From a bacterium (GTDB lineage Bacteria; JAMCPX01), in the NCBI GenBank assembly GCA_027364825.1, contig DAHXOM010000028.1, positions 1-11,275 of the forward strand: a stretch of 11,275 nt of DNA, given 5' to 3'. The position numbers and the translations under genes are program-made. This document shows, one piece after another, positions 1 to 7,496 of this stretch. The notes under the pieces are model-generated. The model saw nothing but the letters and a program-made list of their open reading frames with translations. It had not been told where the DNA came from and ran no database searches. Every line of letters starts with the position of its first letter. Position 1 is the stretch's first letter.

Positions 1-1
1 G

Positions 2-835
2 TTTTTATGTTTTCAGAAAACTGCATACAGTATGGATAATCCAGGCTGTATGCAGTGTCACGGCAATAAGGATTTTTATCTTCAGTTTCCCGGTGTAAAG
101 CAGGCAGGGATGTACATCAGCGGGGAGACTTTCAGCGTATCGGTCCATAAGGGCATCTCCTGCACACAATGCCATACGGATATTAAAGGATACCCCCACC
201 CTTCCGGGGCCGTCATTCAAAAAACCGGTGTCCCGGTAATGTGTTCCACCTGCCATCACGATGTGTTCGAAAAATACACGCAAAGCATCCACTGGAGCGC
301 TCTGGAAAAGGGCATAAACGCGGCACCCGTATGCACGGATTGTCACGGCATCCACGGCATATTAAAGACAACAAACCCGGTTGCAAAGGTATACCCTGAA
401 AACATCCCCAAGACGTGCTCAAGCTGCCACGATTCCGTAAAGCTTGCACAGCAGTATAACCTGCCCCTTAATAGATTAACAACCTATGAAAATAGTTTTC
501 ACGGCATTGCCCTTAAGTTCGGCGACCTGAGAGCGGCAAACTGTGCGAGCTGTCACGGCGTCCATGAGATACTCCCTTCGAACGACCCCCGCTCTTCGAT
601 CAACAAGGCGAACTTGCCCGGAACGTGCGGCAAGTGCCATCCCAACGCCACTGCAAACTTTGTGAAGAGCCGTGTACACATTATTGTCAGTAAGCACGGG
701 GAGAAAGGACCCTACATCGTAAGGGTCTTTTACACATGGTTTATCGGCATACTGATTACGATTTTCATAATCTATGTGATTTTTGATCTCTTGAACACAC
801 GGAGAAAGAAAAAAGACAGGAGTAAACAGTCATGA
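2..835 (+). CDS. Membrane-anchored heptaheme cytochrome c (5' end outside the window)
   Basis: Periplasmic electron-transfer protein tethered to the inner membrane by its C-terminus. Counting from the Met codon at 32, CXXCH heme motifs start at residues 6, 44, 71, 101, 129, 171 and 199, and one hydrophobic helix (about 228-254) is followed by a basic cytoplasmic tail. The reading frame stays open upstream to base 2. The Met at 32 has no Shine-Dalgarno and would give no signal peptide, which c-type heme attachment requires, so the true start lies before the window; residues just before Met32 (TAYS) could be the end of a signal peptide. It is a paralogue of the nonaheme cytochrome at 1505: both share SSINKAN, the TCGKCH last heme site and the terminal helix. 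The stop overlaps the next start (ATGA). The adjacent cytochrome b is the likely membrane partner. The family is clear; substrate and direction of electron flow are unknown. Confidence 0.9.
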   Translation, partial: FLCFQKTAYSMDNPGCMQCHGNKDFYLQFPGVKQAGMYISGETFSVSVHKGISCTQCHTDIKGYPHPSGAVIQKTGVPVMCSTCHHDVFEKYTQSIHWSALEKGINAAPVCTDCHGIHGILKTTNPVAKVYPENIPKTCSSCHDSVKLAQQYNLPLNRLTTYENSFHGIALKFGDLRAANCASCHGVHEILPSNDPRSSINKANLPGTCGKCHPNATANFVKSRVHIIVSKHGEKGPYIVRVFYTWFIGILITIFIIYVIFDLLNTRRKKKDRSKQS

Positions 836-1518
836 ATCATTCCGTAGAAAGGCTCTCGAAGAACCAGAGAATACAGCACATTATTCTCTTAATTTCCATG
901 ATCATGCTCTCCCTGACAGGTCTTGCCCTGAAATTTCATAACAATGCGTTTTCCGTATGGCTGATAAAACTGGAAGGCGGTATATGGGTACGGGGATTGA
1001 TCCACAGATTTTTTGCAATAATTCTTATACTCCTCTCCCTTTATCATCTTCTCTGGGTCACGTTTACGGATGAGGGACATAAGGAACTTATGGCAATTAC
1101 CCCAAGACTGAAAGACTTCTCTGATTTTATTAAAAAAATTGCCTATAACCTCGGGCTCTCGAATAAACAGCCGGAATTCGATAAGTACGATTACCTTCAG
1201 AAATTACAGTACTGGGGTGTCGTTGCCGGTACCGTACTTATGGCTATAACGGGTCTTGTACTGTGGTTCGTCAACCAATCGATGGCCATTCTACCGAAAT
1301 GGGTGATAGACGTTACAACGCTCATACACGGATGGGACGGGGTCTTGATATTCATAGTTTTGTTCTTATTCCATCTCTACAACGTACACCTGAACCCCGA
1401 GGTTTTTCCCATGAGTAAAACATGGATAGACGGTAAAATCCCCGTTGCCAGGTTAAAGCATGAACACAAACTAGAGTATGATAAATTGATACCGGATAAG
1501 GAAAATGAAAAAAATTAA
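832..1518 (+). CDS. Four-helix diheme cytochrome b (FdnI/b561-like), partner of the heptaheme cytochrome
   Basis: Integral membrane b-type cytochrome of 228 residues, probably exchanging electrons between the quinone pool and the cytochrome c encoded just upstream. Four hydrophobic segments are visible at about 14-34, 56-80, 127-147 and 168-186. His16 (RIQH), His58 (LIHR), His72 (LYHLLW), His166, His181 and His186 (NVH) are all conserved in the paralogue at 2632-3555, making them the best heme b ligand candidates. The arrangement resembles the gamma subunit of formate dehydrogenase and Ni-hydrogenase cytochrome b, but no dehydrogenase catalytic or iron-sulfur subunit lies nearby. The ATG overlaps the previous stop by 4 bases, with AGGAG upstream, and the 3' end overlaps the next gene by 14 bases, which implies coupled translation. 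Fold assignment is firm; quinone binding is inferred. Confidence 0.88.
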   Translation: MNHSVERLSKNQRIQHIILLISMIMLSLTGLALKFHNNAFSVWLIKLEGGIWVRGLIHRFFAIILILLSLYHLLWVTFTDEGHKELMAITPRLKDFSDFIKKIAYNLGLSNKQPEFDKYDYLQKLQYWGVVAGTVLMAITGLVLWFVNQSMAILPKWVIDVTTLIHGWDGVLIFIVLFLFHLYNVHLNPEVFPMSKTWIDGKIPVARLKHEHKLEYDKLIPDKENEKN

Positions 1519-2629
1519 CTCTGTTGCCGTACATTCGGTACCGGACAAAAAGACCAAAATTACCGTTAAGCTTTTCGGTTTCATTTTATTGGCCGCTGCA
1601 ATCCTATCCCTGCCAACCAGGGCCGTAAGCCAGCCCCCCCTCTATCAAAAGTGTTTATTATGTCACGGGAGGCCCGGCTTTAAAAAGATACTGCCGGACG
1701 GCAAGGTGCTCGAATTGTTCGTAAACAAATCGGAACTCGAGAATTCCATTCATTCGAAATTACACTGTACGGACTGTCACGCGGATGTTATGGAAATTCC
1801 CCATCTGAAAATACCGGGTAAGGTAAATTGTTACCGTTGTCATTACAAAGACAACCCCAATGGAGCCATGCCTGCAAATGAGTTTTTCCAATCGGTCCAC
1901 GGACAGATGGTCACTGCAGGAGATCCAAAGGCCCCGCGCTGCCAGAACTGCCATGGCAGTCATAATATACAAAAGGTCAACTCTCCCTTATCAACGGTCA
2001 ACCATCAGAATGTCGCATACACCTGCGGTAAATGCCATAAACCACAGTATGACAATTATATTCAAAGTATACACGGCACGGCATTACTCGACCGGCATAT
2101 AAAATCCGCGCCCACCTGCACCACCTGTCACGGCAAGCACCTTATTCTGAAGCCGGACAATCCGGAATCAAGCATATACCCGCTGAATGTGATCAATGTA
2201 TGCTCGAAATGCCATGAGAATAAAGAACTCATACGAAAGTATAACATCCCGGGCGGCAGGATTAGCACCTATAAAGAAAGTTATCACGGTATTGCCGATG
2301 AATTCGGTTCTGTGAGGGTTGCAAATTGCTCAAGCTGCCACAGGGCGCACCTGATACTGCCGGAGAGTAATCCACGGTCTTCCATCAATAAGGCGAACCT
2401 TGCCAAAACGTGCGGCAAATGCCACCAAAACGCCAATATAAACTTCACCAAGGGCAAGATACATGTAAACTATAAAAGCAAATCAACCGGCATTTTGTAT
2501 TATATAGGTATGTTTTTTGAGATACTCACCGTATCCACTTTGACCCTGTTATTTATACACATACTGCTCGATCTGTTCCGCAGGTATAAATCAGGAGAAA
2601 TCGGCGGTAAGAATAAACGTGGAGAATAG
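1505..2629 (+). CDS. Membrane-anchored nonaheme cytochrome c
   Basis: Periplasmic multiheme electron carrier of 374 residues. A basic N-terminus and hydrophobic stretch (about 20-42, ending LPTRAVSQ) act as signal peptide. CXXCH motifs start at residues 50, 88, 109, 146, 174, 205, 233, 275 and 303. A hydrophobic helix at about 329-357 anchors the C-terminus, followed by a basic tail. A two-heme unit (CXXCH, about 30 residues, SxHG or SYHG, then CXXCHxxH) occurs three times here but only twice in the heptaheme paralogue at the window start. No catalytic heme with a replaced ligand is obvious, so a wire-like role is favoured over an enzyme. The start is set by AAGGAA just upstream and by the signal peptide. 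It lies inside the end of the first cytochrome b gene and is followed after 2 bases by the second. Confidence 0.92.
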   Translation: MKKINSVAVHSVPDKKTKITVKLFGFILLAAAILSLPTRAVSQPPLYQKCLLCHGRPGFKKILPDGKVLELFVNKSELENSIHSKLHCTDCHADVMEIPHLKIPGKVNCYRCHYKDNPNGAMPANEFFQSVHGQMVTAGDPKAPRCQNCHGSHNIQKVNSPLSTVNHQNVAYTCGKCHKPQYDNYIQSIHGTALLDRHIKSAPTCTTCHGKHLILKPDNPESSIYPLNVINVCSKCHENKELIRKYNIPGGRISTYKESYHGIADEFGSVRVANCSSCHRAHLILPESNPRSSINKANLAKTCGKCHQNANINFTKGKIHVNYKSKSTGILYYIGMFFEILTVSTLTLLFIHILLDLFRRYKSGEIGGKNKRGE

Positions 2630-2631
2630 AA

Positions 2632-3555
2632 ATGGAAGATAAACATAAAACGGCAAAAGAAAAACTTATAGAAGAACTTTCAAGATATGCAGCCGGGGTC
2701 CTTCCCGATCAGGAGGGCAAGGAACTGAGTGAAGAAACAAAGCAATTGATCCGGAACGAGGCAATAAAAGATCTCGATGCTTTTTTGGATGTAAAAATAA
2801 AAAACATTCATAAACTCATCAAGAACGAACAGGCTTTAAAAGCAAAACTGGATAAAAAAAAGGAATGGCAGAAAGATACCTTCCAGAGGTTCAACATCTA
2901 TTTCAGGATACAGCATATCATGCTGTTTTCGAGTGTTATCATCCTCATTATCACGGGACTCCCGATAAAATTCCCGAATTCCGCGGTTTCAAAGTTCGTG
3001 ATGTCGATCATGGGCGGGATATCCACGCAGGGCATCCTCCACAGGATAGGCGCAGCACTGCTCATAGGATTTTATGTGTTCCATACCCTTTACACTATAT
3101 TCCACAAAGACGGCCGGAGGGATTTTGTCCAGCTCTTACCGAAGCCCAAGGACATAAAAGATGTTTTTCAGATGATAAAATACTTTTTCGGCTTTGCCAA
3201 AGATAAGCCGAAATTCGACAGATTCAGCTATATAGAAAAGTTCGACTACTGGGCTGTCTACTGGGGCGGGATAGTGATGGTTGGTTCCGGACTCATTATG
3301 TGGTTCCATAATTTAGCGCTCAGCTATTTTCCAAAATACGTTTATGACATTGCACGGGAGGCCCACAGTGACGAAGCACTGCTTGCCACCCTGACCATCG
3401 TTATATGGCATTTTTACAACGTTCACTTTAATCCGAGCAGGTTTCCGGGCTCACTGGTATGGTGGCATGGTAAACTGACAAAAGAACAGATGATTGATGA
3501 GCACCCTCTCGAATATGAAAAAATCATGAAGGGGAAAGAGGGGAAAAATGTCTAA
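2632..3555 (+). CDS. Four-helix cytochrome b with a charged N-terminal extension, partner of the nonaheme cytochrome
   Basis: Paralogue of the cytochrome b at 832-1518, 307 residues. Helices lie at about 93-113, 132-158, 206-226 and 247-265. His95, His137, His151, His245, His260 and His265 match the six conserved histidines of the first copy, and the ends align too (FYNVHFNP, then DEHPLEYEK against HEHKLEYDK). The first 85 residues are very rich in Lys, Glu and Asp, look helical and hydrophilic, and are absent from the first copy; their place before helix 1 suggests a cytoplasmic arm that could contact a soluble partner. Start supported by GGAG about seven bases upstream, two bases after the nonaheme cytochrome stop. 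The 3' end overlaps the next gene by 8 bases. Likely role: the quinone-facing subunit of a second cytochrome b/c module. Confidence 0.88.
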   Translation: MEDKHKTAKEKLIEELSRYAAGVLPDQEGKELSEETKQLIRNEAIKDLDAFLDVKIKNIHKLIKNEQALKAKLDKKKEWQKDTFQRFNIYFRIQHIMLFSSVIILIITGLPIKFPNSAVSKFVMSIMGGISTQGILHRIGAALLIGFYVFHTLYTIFHKDGRRDFVQLLPKPKDIKDVFQMIKYFFGFAKDKPKFDRFSYIEKFDYWAVYWGGIVMVGSGLIMWFHNLALSYFPKYVYDIAREAHSDEALLATLTIVIWHFYNVHFNPSRFPGSLVWWHGKLTKEQMIDEHPLEYEKIMKGKEGKNV

Positions 3556-5548
3556 TCGTTTCTCATCATTTTTAAAAAAACACAAGGTCATAACTGTATT
3601 TTCCGGTATCATTATTGCTTCCTGGATACTCTCCAATATTATATTTTTATCACTTTCAGGTTCTGTGAGAACATGCAAATCCTGTCATATCATGGAGCCC
3701 TATATCAATGAAACAAAGGCGTCCGTGCACAGCGGGATAAGCTGTACGACATGCCATAAATTGGGGTTCAATTTCTTTACCAGGGTATCTTTTGAGGAAT
3801 TGACAGGGATCTACAATCCACGTCCAATAGCGATCGTAAGCGATAGTACCTGTCTGAAGTGCCATTCCCTGAAAGACATCAGCAAACCGGTATTCTACAA
3901 AAACATGGTATATTTCGATCACTCAAAGCATGTAGGAAAAAGCGTCAGGGAAATGCAGCTGACCTGCGAAACATGCCACCCGGCTGTTACGCACGGTTCG
4001 GAGCTTAAAATGGTTGATGAAGACGCATGCATATCATGCCATTTTATCGGTGCCCCGAGAGGAGAGGCCATAACAGGATGCCCGTCATGTCATGGCAGCC
4101 CCACAAAAACGGTTGACCTTCATGGTATGAGTTTCAACCACAAGTCGTATCTTACGAAAGGCATGCTGTGCAACCAGTGTCATCTCGATGTCATCACCGG
4201 CAAAGGCTCAGTCCCGCGCGACCGATGCCATAAATGCCATGAGGACAGGTCGTATAAATACAGCAATCCGGTGTTCGTCCACAATACCCATGTAACAAAA
4301 GAACATCTCACCTGCGATAAATGCCACACACCGATGCACCACGGAGAGATTCACATGATACAGGCGTTGGAAAGTAATTGCACGGATTGTCATCAGGACA
4401 GACACAATTATCAGAGAGAAATGTACATGGGCATAGGGGCCAAAGAGACTCCTCATATGCCGGATTCTATGTTTTTGAGCCAGGTAAGCTGCGAGGGATG
4501 TCATCCGAATAAGCTCTCAACAACTTCCTCTCAAAGGCTTACGAAATCCGAAAGCTTACAGGAGACCGCAAAGGCATGTATTGAATGTCACGGCAGGCCT
4601 TATGACAAACTTATGTACCACTGGATAGCAACCGGCAACACTATGCTCAACTATGTAAACTCTGTCTTGAATAAGGCAAACGCTTCAATAGACAGCGCGG
4701 GTATAAATCACGGTAAAAAAATGCAGGCAAAGAAACTGATACATGATGCAAGATTTAATGAGCGGATAGTATCGCTCTCCAGGCCGTCCCATAATATACG
4801 GTATACCCAGCAGATACTGATGAACTCTCTTAACCTTGTAGACAAGGCATCAACTATTGCAGGAATAGCTAAACTGACAAACAACAAACCGGTATCACTC
4901 CAGAGTGTAGGCGCATCATGCGCGCTCCTGTGCCATAACACGCTCGGTATGCCGAAAACTATCCGGTTCGAAACGCTCGGCGTAAATTTCCCCCATGATT
5001 TTCACATGAACCTCGGTATGGATTGTTCGGCATGTCATCCGACGGATCATTCCATGGCAAAGAACATAAAGATCGACACGTGCGCAAGCTGCCACCATCA
5101 GAATAAATCCACATCGAACTGCACCCTGTGCCACAGCAGTTCTGCATCGCTGTACAACGGCACTGTTCCCTTCCCCGATATCCCGCACACACCGAACGTA
5201 ATGTCCGGGACCGTAAGCTGTTCGGACTGCCATGCCCAATTGGAACACGGAAAAATATATTCCGGTGTGAAGAAGAGGTGCATCGATTGTCATGTTCCGA
5301 TGTACGGTAGCCTTCTCGATAAATGGAACACTATCTATGTAAACAAATATGAGCAGGCTGAACTGTTACTGAAGAATACGGCAATTACACTTGAGGGCAT
5401 GGACAAGAGCACCGAAAAGTACAAACAAAAGAAAGCCCTGTATGATGACGCAGCAGCAAAGCTGTCTTTTATAGAAAAAGCCAACGGACTGCACAATATT
5501 ATGGTAACAGAAAAGATACTCGACAGCGTTCTGCAGGAACTGAAGTAA
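3548..5548 (+). CDS. NapC/NrfH-type membrane-anchored multiheme cytochrome with 17 CXXCH plus one CX3CH
   Basis: Large periplasmic cytochrome (666 residues) held by an uncleaved N-terminal helix (about 13-36). The first heme motif, CKSCHIMEP at 43, has the Met after CXXCH typical of NapC/NirT/NrfH quinol dehydrogenases, and a second CXXCH follows at 66 after SVHSG. Further CXXCH motifs start at 102, 140, 161, 178, 208, 227, 256, 278, 315, 344, 493, 512, 525, 558 and 578. CALLCH at 458 is a CX3CH site. Heme arrays alternate with two heme-poor helical parts (about 355-450 and 590-666), each ending in an HNI...T..IL pattern, and each array-plus-helix unit looks duplicated. The start overlaps the previous gene by 8 bases, with GAGGGG upstream. 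Likely it takes electrons from quinol or from the preceding cytochrome b/c pairs and passes them outward. A catalytic function cannot be excluded; it lacks the CXXCK site of most NrfA enzymes. Confidence 0.9.
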   Translation: MSNRFSSFLKKHKVITVFSGIIIASWILSNIIFLSLSGSVRTCKSCHIMEPYINETKASVHSGISCTTCHKLGFNFFTRVSFEELTGIYNPRPIAIVSDSTCLKCHSLKDISKPVFYKNMVYFDHSKHVGKSVREMQLTCETCHPAVTHGSELKMVDEDACISCHFIGAPRGEAITGCPSCHGSPTKTVDLHGMSFNHKSYLTKGMLCNQCHLDVITGKGSVPRDRCHKCHEDRSYKYSNPVFVHNTHVTKEHLTCDKCHTPMHHGEIHMIQALESNCTDCHQDRHNYQREMYMGIGAKETPHMPDSMFLSQVSCEGCHPNKLSTTSSQRLTKSESLQETAKACIECHGRPYDKLMYHWIATGNTMLNYVNSVLNKANASIDSAGINHGKKMQAKKLIHDARFNERIVSLSRPSHNIRYTQQILMNSLNLVDKASTIAGIAKLTNNKPVSLQSVGASCALLCHNTLGMPKTIRFETLGVNFPHDFHMNLGMDCSACHPTDHSMAKNIKIDTCASCHHQNKSTSNCTLCHSSSASLYNGTVPFPDIPHTPNVMSGTVSCSDCHAQLEHGKIYSGVKKRCIDCHVPMYGSLLDKWNTIYVNKYEQAELLLKNTAITLEGMDKSTEKYKQKKALYDDAAAKLSFIEKANGLHNIMVTEKILDSVLQELK

Positions 5549-5628
5549 ACCTACTGATGAAGCAGAATTCCACGGGCATACCCTTGAGTGATTACTCCTT
5601 TGACTGAATATATAATGGTGCTTGAAGT

Positions 5629-5714
5629 GAGATTGCTTCGCTTTGCTCGCAATGACAACCCGTGAATATGTCATTACGAGGAGTCCCGCAAGTGCGGGAC
5701 GACGAAGTAATCTC
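5629..5714. repeat. 86-bp nested palindromic repeat element
   Basis: Outer arms GAGATTGCTTCG (5629-5640) and CGAAGTAATCTC (5703-5714) pair at 11 of 12 positions. Inner arms GCTCGCAATGAC (5645-5656) and GTCATTACGAGG (5670-5681) pair at 10 of 12. A separate perfect hairpin, GTCCCGC-AAGT-GCGGGAC, occupies 5683-5700 inside the right half. From memory, palindromes with GTCATTGCGAGG and GAAGCAATCTC cores are dispersed between genes in many unrelated bacterial genomes. Only one copy lies here, so mobility cannot be judged. It sits between convergent genes. Confidence 0.75.
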
Positions 5715-5721
5715 AGTTTTT
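5629..5721 (+). terminator. Possible terminator of the cytochrome operon formed by the palindromic repeat
   Basis: The palindrome lies 80 bases after the last cytochrome stop and is followed on the + strand by AG and five T (5717-5721), giving a stem-plus-T-run shape. On the - strand no T-run follows the palindrome, so it should work mainly for the cytochrome transcript. The stem is imperfect, hence moderate confidence. Nothing else recognisable lies in 5549-5628. Confidence 0.4.
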
Positions 5722-5725
5722 ATAT

Positions 5726-7459
5726 CTAAACGGAAATCGACCCTTTCCGGAATGCTGTCTTCCCGATCAATGCATTTATGAGTACCGGTGTGCCCTTTCT
5801 TGATATTTCCACAGCCTGTTTCAACACAGCATCGATCCGGTCTTCCCGGTCGATCACAAAGCCCTTCGCTCCGAAACTCTCGGCGACACCATGGTAATCC
5901 GCATACCGTAATACCGTGGCCACGTCATCTTTCAGGTATTCCACCTGGTCTCTTGCTATCTGCGTCCAGCCTGCATCATTCCCGATGACAGCGATAACGG
6001 GGATTCCATGCCTCACCAGTGTATCAAATTCAATAAGGCTGTATCCGGCCGCCCCGTCGCCCCAGAGAAGCCATACATCCACTTCCGGTCTTAAAACCTT
6101 GGCACCCATGGCAAATCCTGCACCGACGCCCAGGGTACCAAACACACCGGGATCAAGCCATGTAAGCGGGCTGCCGGGGTGTAAAATGTAGGATCCTGTC
6201 GCAACAAAATCTCCGCCGTCGGCAACAACAATGCTCGTTTCATTCAATACACCGTTAATTTTTTCCAGCAGGAAGAGCGGATTTATATATGCTGTTTTCT
6301 CCGCTGCAAGTTTTTTGATCTCCTGGTCCCGCTCTTTTTCACGGCCGCTCAACACTTGTTTCCATTCATTGCGTTCGTTACCGTTTTTTGCAATTGAAGA
6401 ACAGGCGATAAGGAATTCCGCGGGATCCCCGTAAACAGCGAGATCATGCCTGCGGTTAAGATTTAACTCGTGTTTGCTGCGGTTTATCGCAATCGTTTTT
6501 GCCCCGTGATTGATAGACCTCCCGTAGTTAAGACGGAAGTCGCACGGTTCCCCTGCCAGGACAACGAGATCCGCCTCTGCAAGCGCATTGTTCCGTTTAT
6601 GATGGAACTGCAGGGGATGATTGCTTCCCAACAATCCGCGTGCCATACCCGTCAGGTACACGGGTATATTTATCATGCCTATTGCCTCTATAAGTTTATG
6701 GGTTAAATCCGGATTTAATAATGCCTGGCTCCCTACGATCAACAGCGGCCGTTTGGATTCCTCGATCAGCCGGACAGCCTTTGCAGGTGCCTGCTCATGG
6801 AAAGACGGTTTTGCAGGAGCAATACTTTTACGGACCATGGTATCAAGGTCGCAGGCATATATCTTATCAAGATGCCGGTTCAGATACCAGTTGGTTATTT
6901 TGTCCCGCAGTGAGGGGTTATCCCCGGTCGCACTTTTCACGCCGTACCATTGCCGAACCAATGCCTCATCGTACAGCAGGTCAATAGGACATTCTATAAA
7001 GACCGGCCCCGGGACCCCGGACACTGCAGATGCAAAGGCAGATTCAAGGACAGGGATAAAATCACAATTTTTCTTTATGGTAAATGCCTCTTTTACTGCG
7101 GAGCGGATGAGCGATAGTTGATCGATATCCTGGAGCGCTCCACTCCCCCTGAGTACGGTTGCCGAAGCTCCTCCGAATATGATGAGCGGGGACTGCGCCA
7201 TCTTGGCGTTGATGAGTGCGGTAATACTGTTGGTTACGCCCGGCCCCGCGGTTACTGCCGCAACACCGGGAGCTCCGGTCAGCCTGCTGACCGCATCAGC
7301 GGCAAAAACAGCATTAACTTCATGACGAACATCGATAATCCTGATTCCGTTTTTTTTACTCTCCGATAGTATGGGTGATATATGCCCGCCGCATACGGTA
7401 AAAATAAACCTGACATCATGCTCTTTCAGTATTTTTGCAACGATAGCTCCGCCGTTCAT
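5726..7459 (-). CDS. ILVBL/HACL2-like thiamine-diphosphate-dependent lyase (often annotated acetolactate synthase-like)
   Basis: Cytoplasmic ThDP enzyme of 577 residues with the usual three-domain plan: pyrimidine-binding domain (1-165), central domain (about 220-355) and pyrophosphate-binding domain (about 395-577). Glu47 in VRHEVNAVFAADA is the expected cofactor-activating glutamate. WGDGAAGYSLIEFDT (GDG at 467-469) through GNDAGW (494-498) is the ThDP/Mg motif, with Asn-Asp where many relatives have Asn-Asn. GGHISPIL, RHEVNAVFAADA, GALQDIDQLSL, GNDAGWTQI and the end IGKTAFRKGSISV closely match, from memory, animal ILVBL (HACL2), which cleaves 2-hydroxyacyl-CoA. This bacterial form lacks the N-terminal membrane segment of the animal protein. 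GAGAGG precedes the ATG. A 2-hydroxyacyl-CoA lyase or related carboligase is most likely; branched-chain amino acid synthesis is less likely, since no ilvN, ilvC or leu gene is adjacent. Substrate unknown. Confidence 0.88.
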   Translation of the reverse strand: MNGGAIVAKILKEHDVRFIFTVCGGHISPILSESKKNGIRIIDVRHEVNAVFAADAVSRLTGAPGVAAVTAGPGVTNSITALINAKMAQSPLIIFGGASATVLRGSGALQDIDQLSLIRSAVKEAFTIKKNCDFIPVLESAFASAVSGVPGPVFIECPIDLLYDEALVRQWYGVKSATGDNPSLRDKITNWYLNRHLDKIYACDLDTMVRKSIAPAKPSFHEQAPAKAVRLIEESKRPLLIVGSQALLNPDLTHKLIEAIGMINIPVYLTGMARGLLGSNHPLQFHHKRNNALAEADLVVLAGEPCDFRLNYGRSINHGAKTIAINRSKHELNLNRRHDLAVYGDPAEFLIACSSIAKNGNERNEWKQVLSGREKERDQEIKKLAAEKTAYINPLFLLEKINGVLNETSIVVADGGDFVATGSYILHPGSPLTWLDPGVFGTLGVGAGFAMGAKVLRPEVDVWLLWGDGAAGYSLIEFDTLVRHGIPVIAVIGNDAGWTQIARDQVEYLKDDVATVLRYADYHGVAESFGAKGFVIDREDRIDAVLKQAVEISRKGTPVLINALIGKTAFRKGSISV

Positions 7460-7496
7460 AAAACCCTCTCTTCAAGATAGAAATAATCATAAATAA

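Noticed and set aside
32..34. Met codon at 32 as the real start of the first cytochrome
   Set aside because: The frame is open to the window edge, no Shine-Dalgarno precedes it, and the protein would lack the export signal needed for heme attachment.
3548..5548. NrfA nitrite reductase or octaheme hydroxylamine-type enzyme
   Set aside because: There is no CXXCK site and the heme number and order do not fit; only the NapC/NrfH-like start and HN helical motifs recall those families.
5366..5674. Minus-strand reading frame of 102 codons with the peptide VIASKAKQS
   Set aside because: It overlaps the end of the cytochrome gene in antisense, and its start is simply the translation of the palindromic repeat; this peptide is a common product of spurious calls over such repeats.
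6621..7121. Plus-strand reading frame of 166 codons
   Set aside because: It lies wholly antisense to the well-conserved ThDP enzyme, and its translation has no domain-like pattern.
5726..7459. Classical acetolactate synthase IlvB
   Set aside because: Signature segments match ILVBL/HACL2 better, and no small subunit or branched-chain pathway gene is adjacent.
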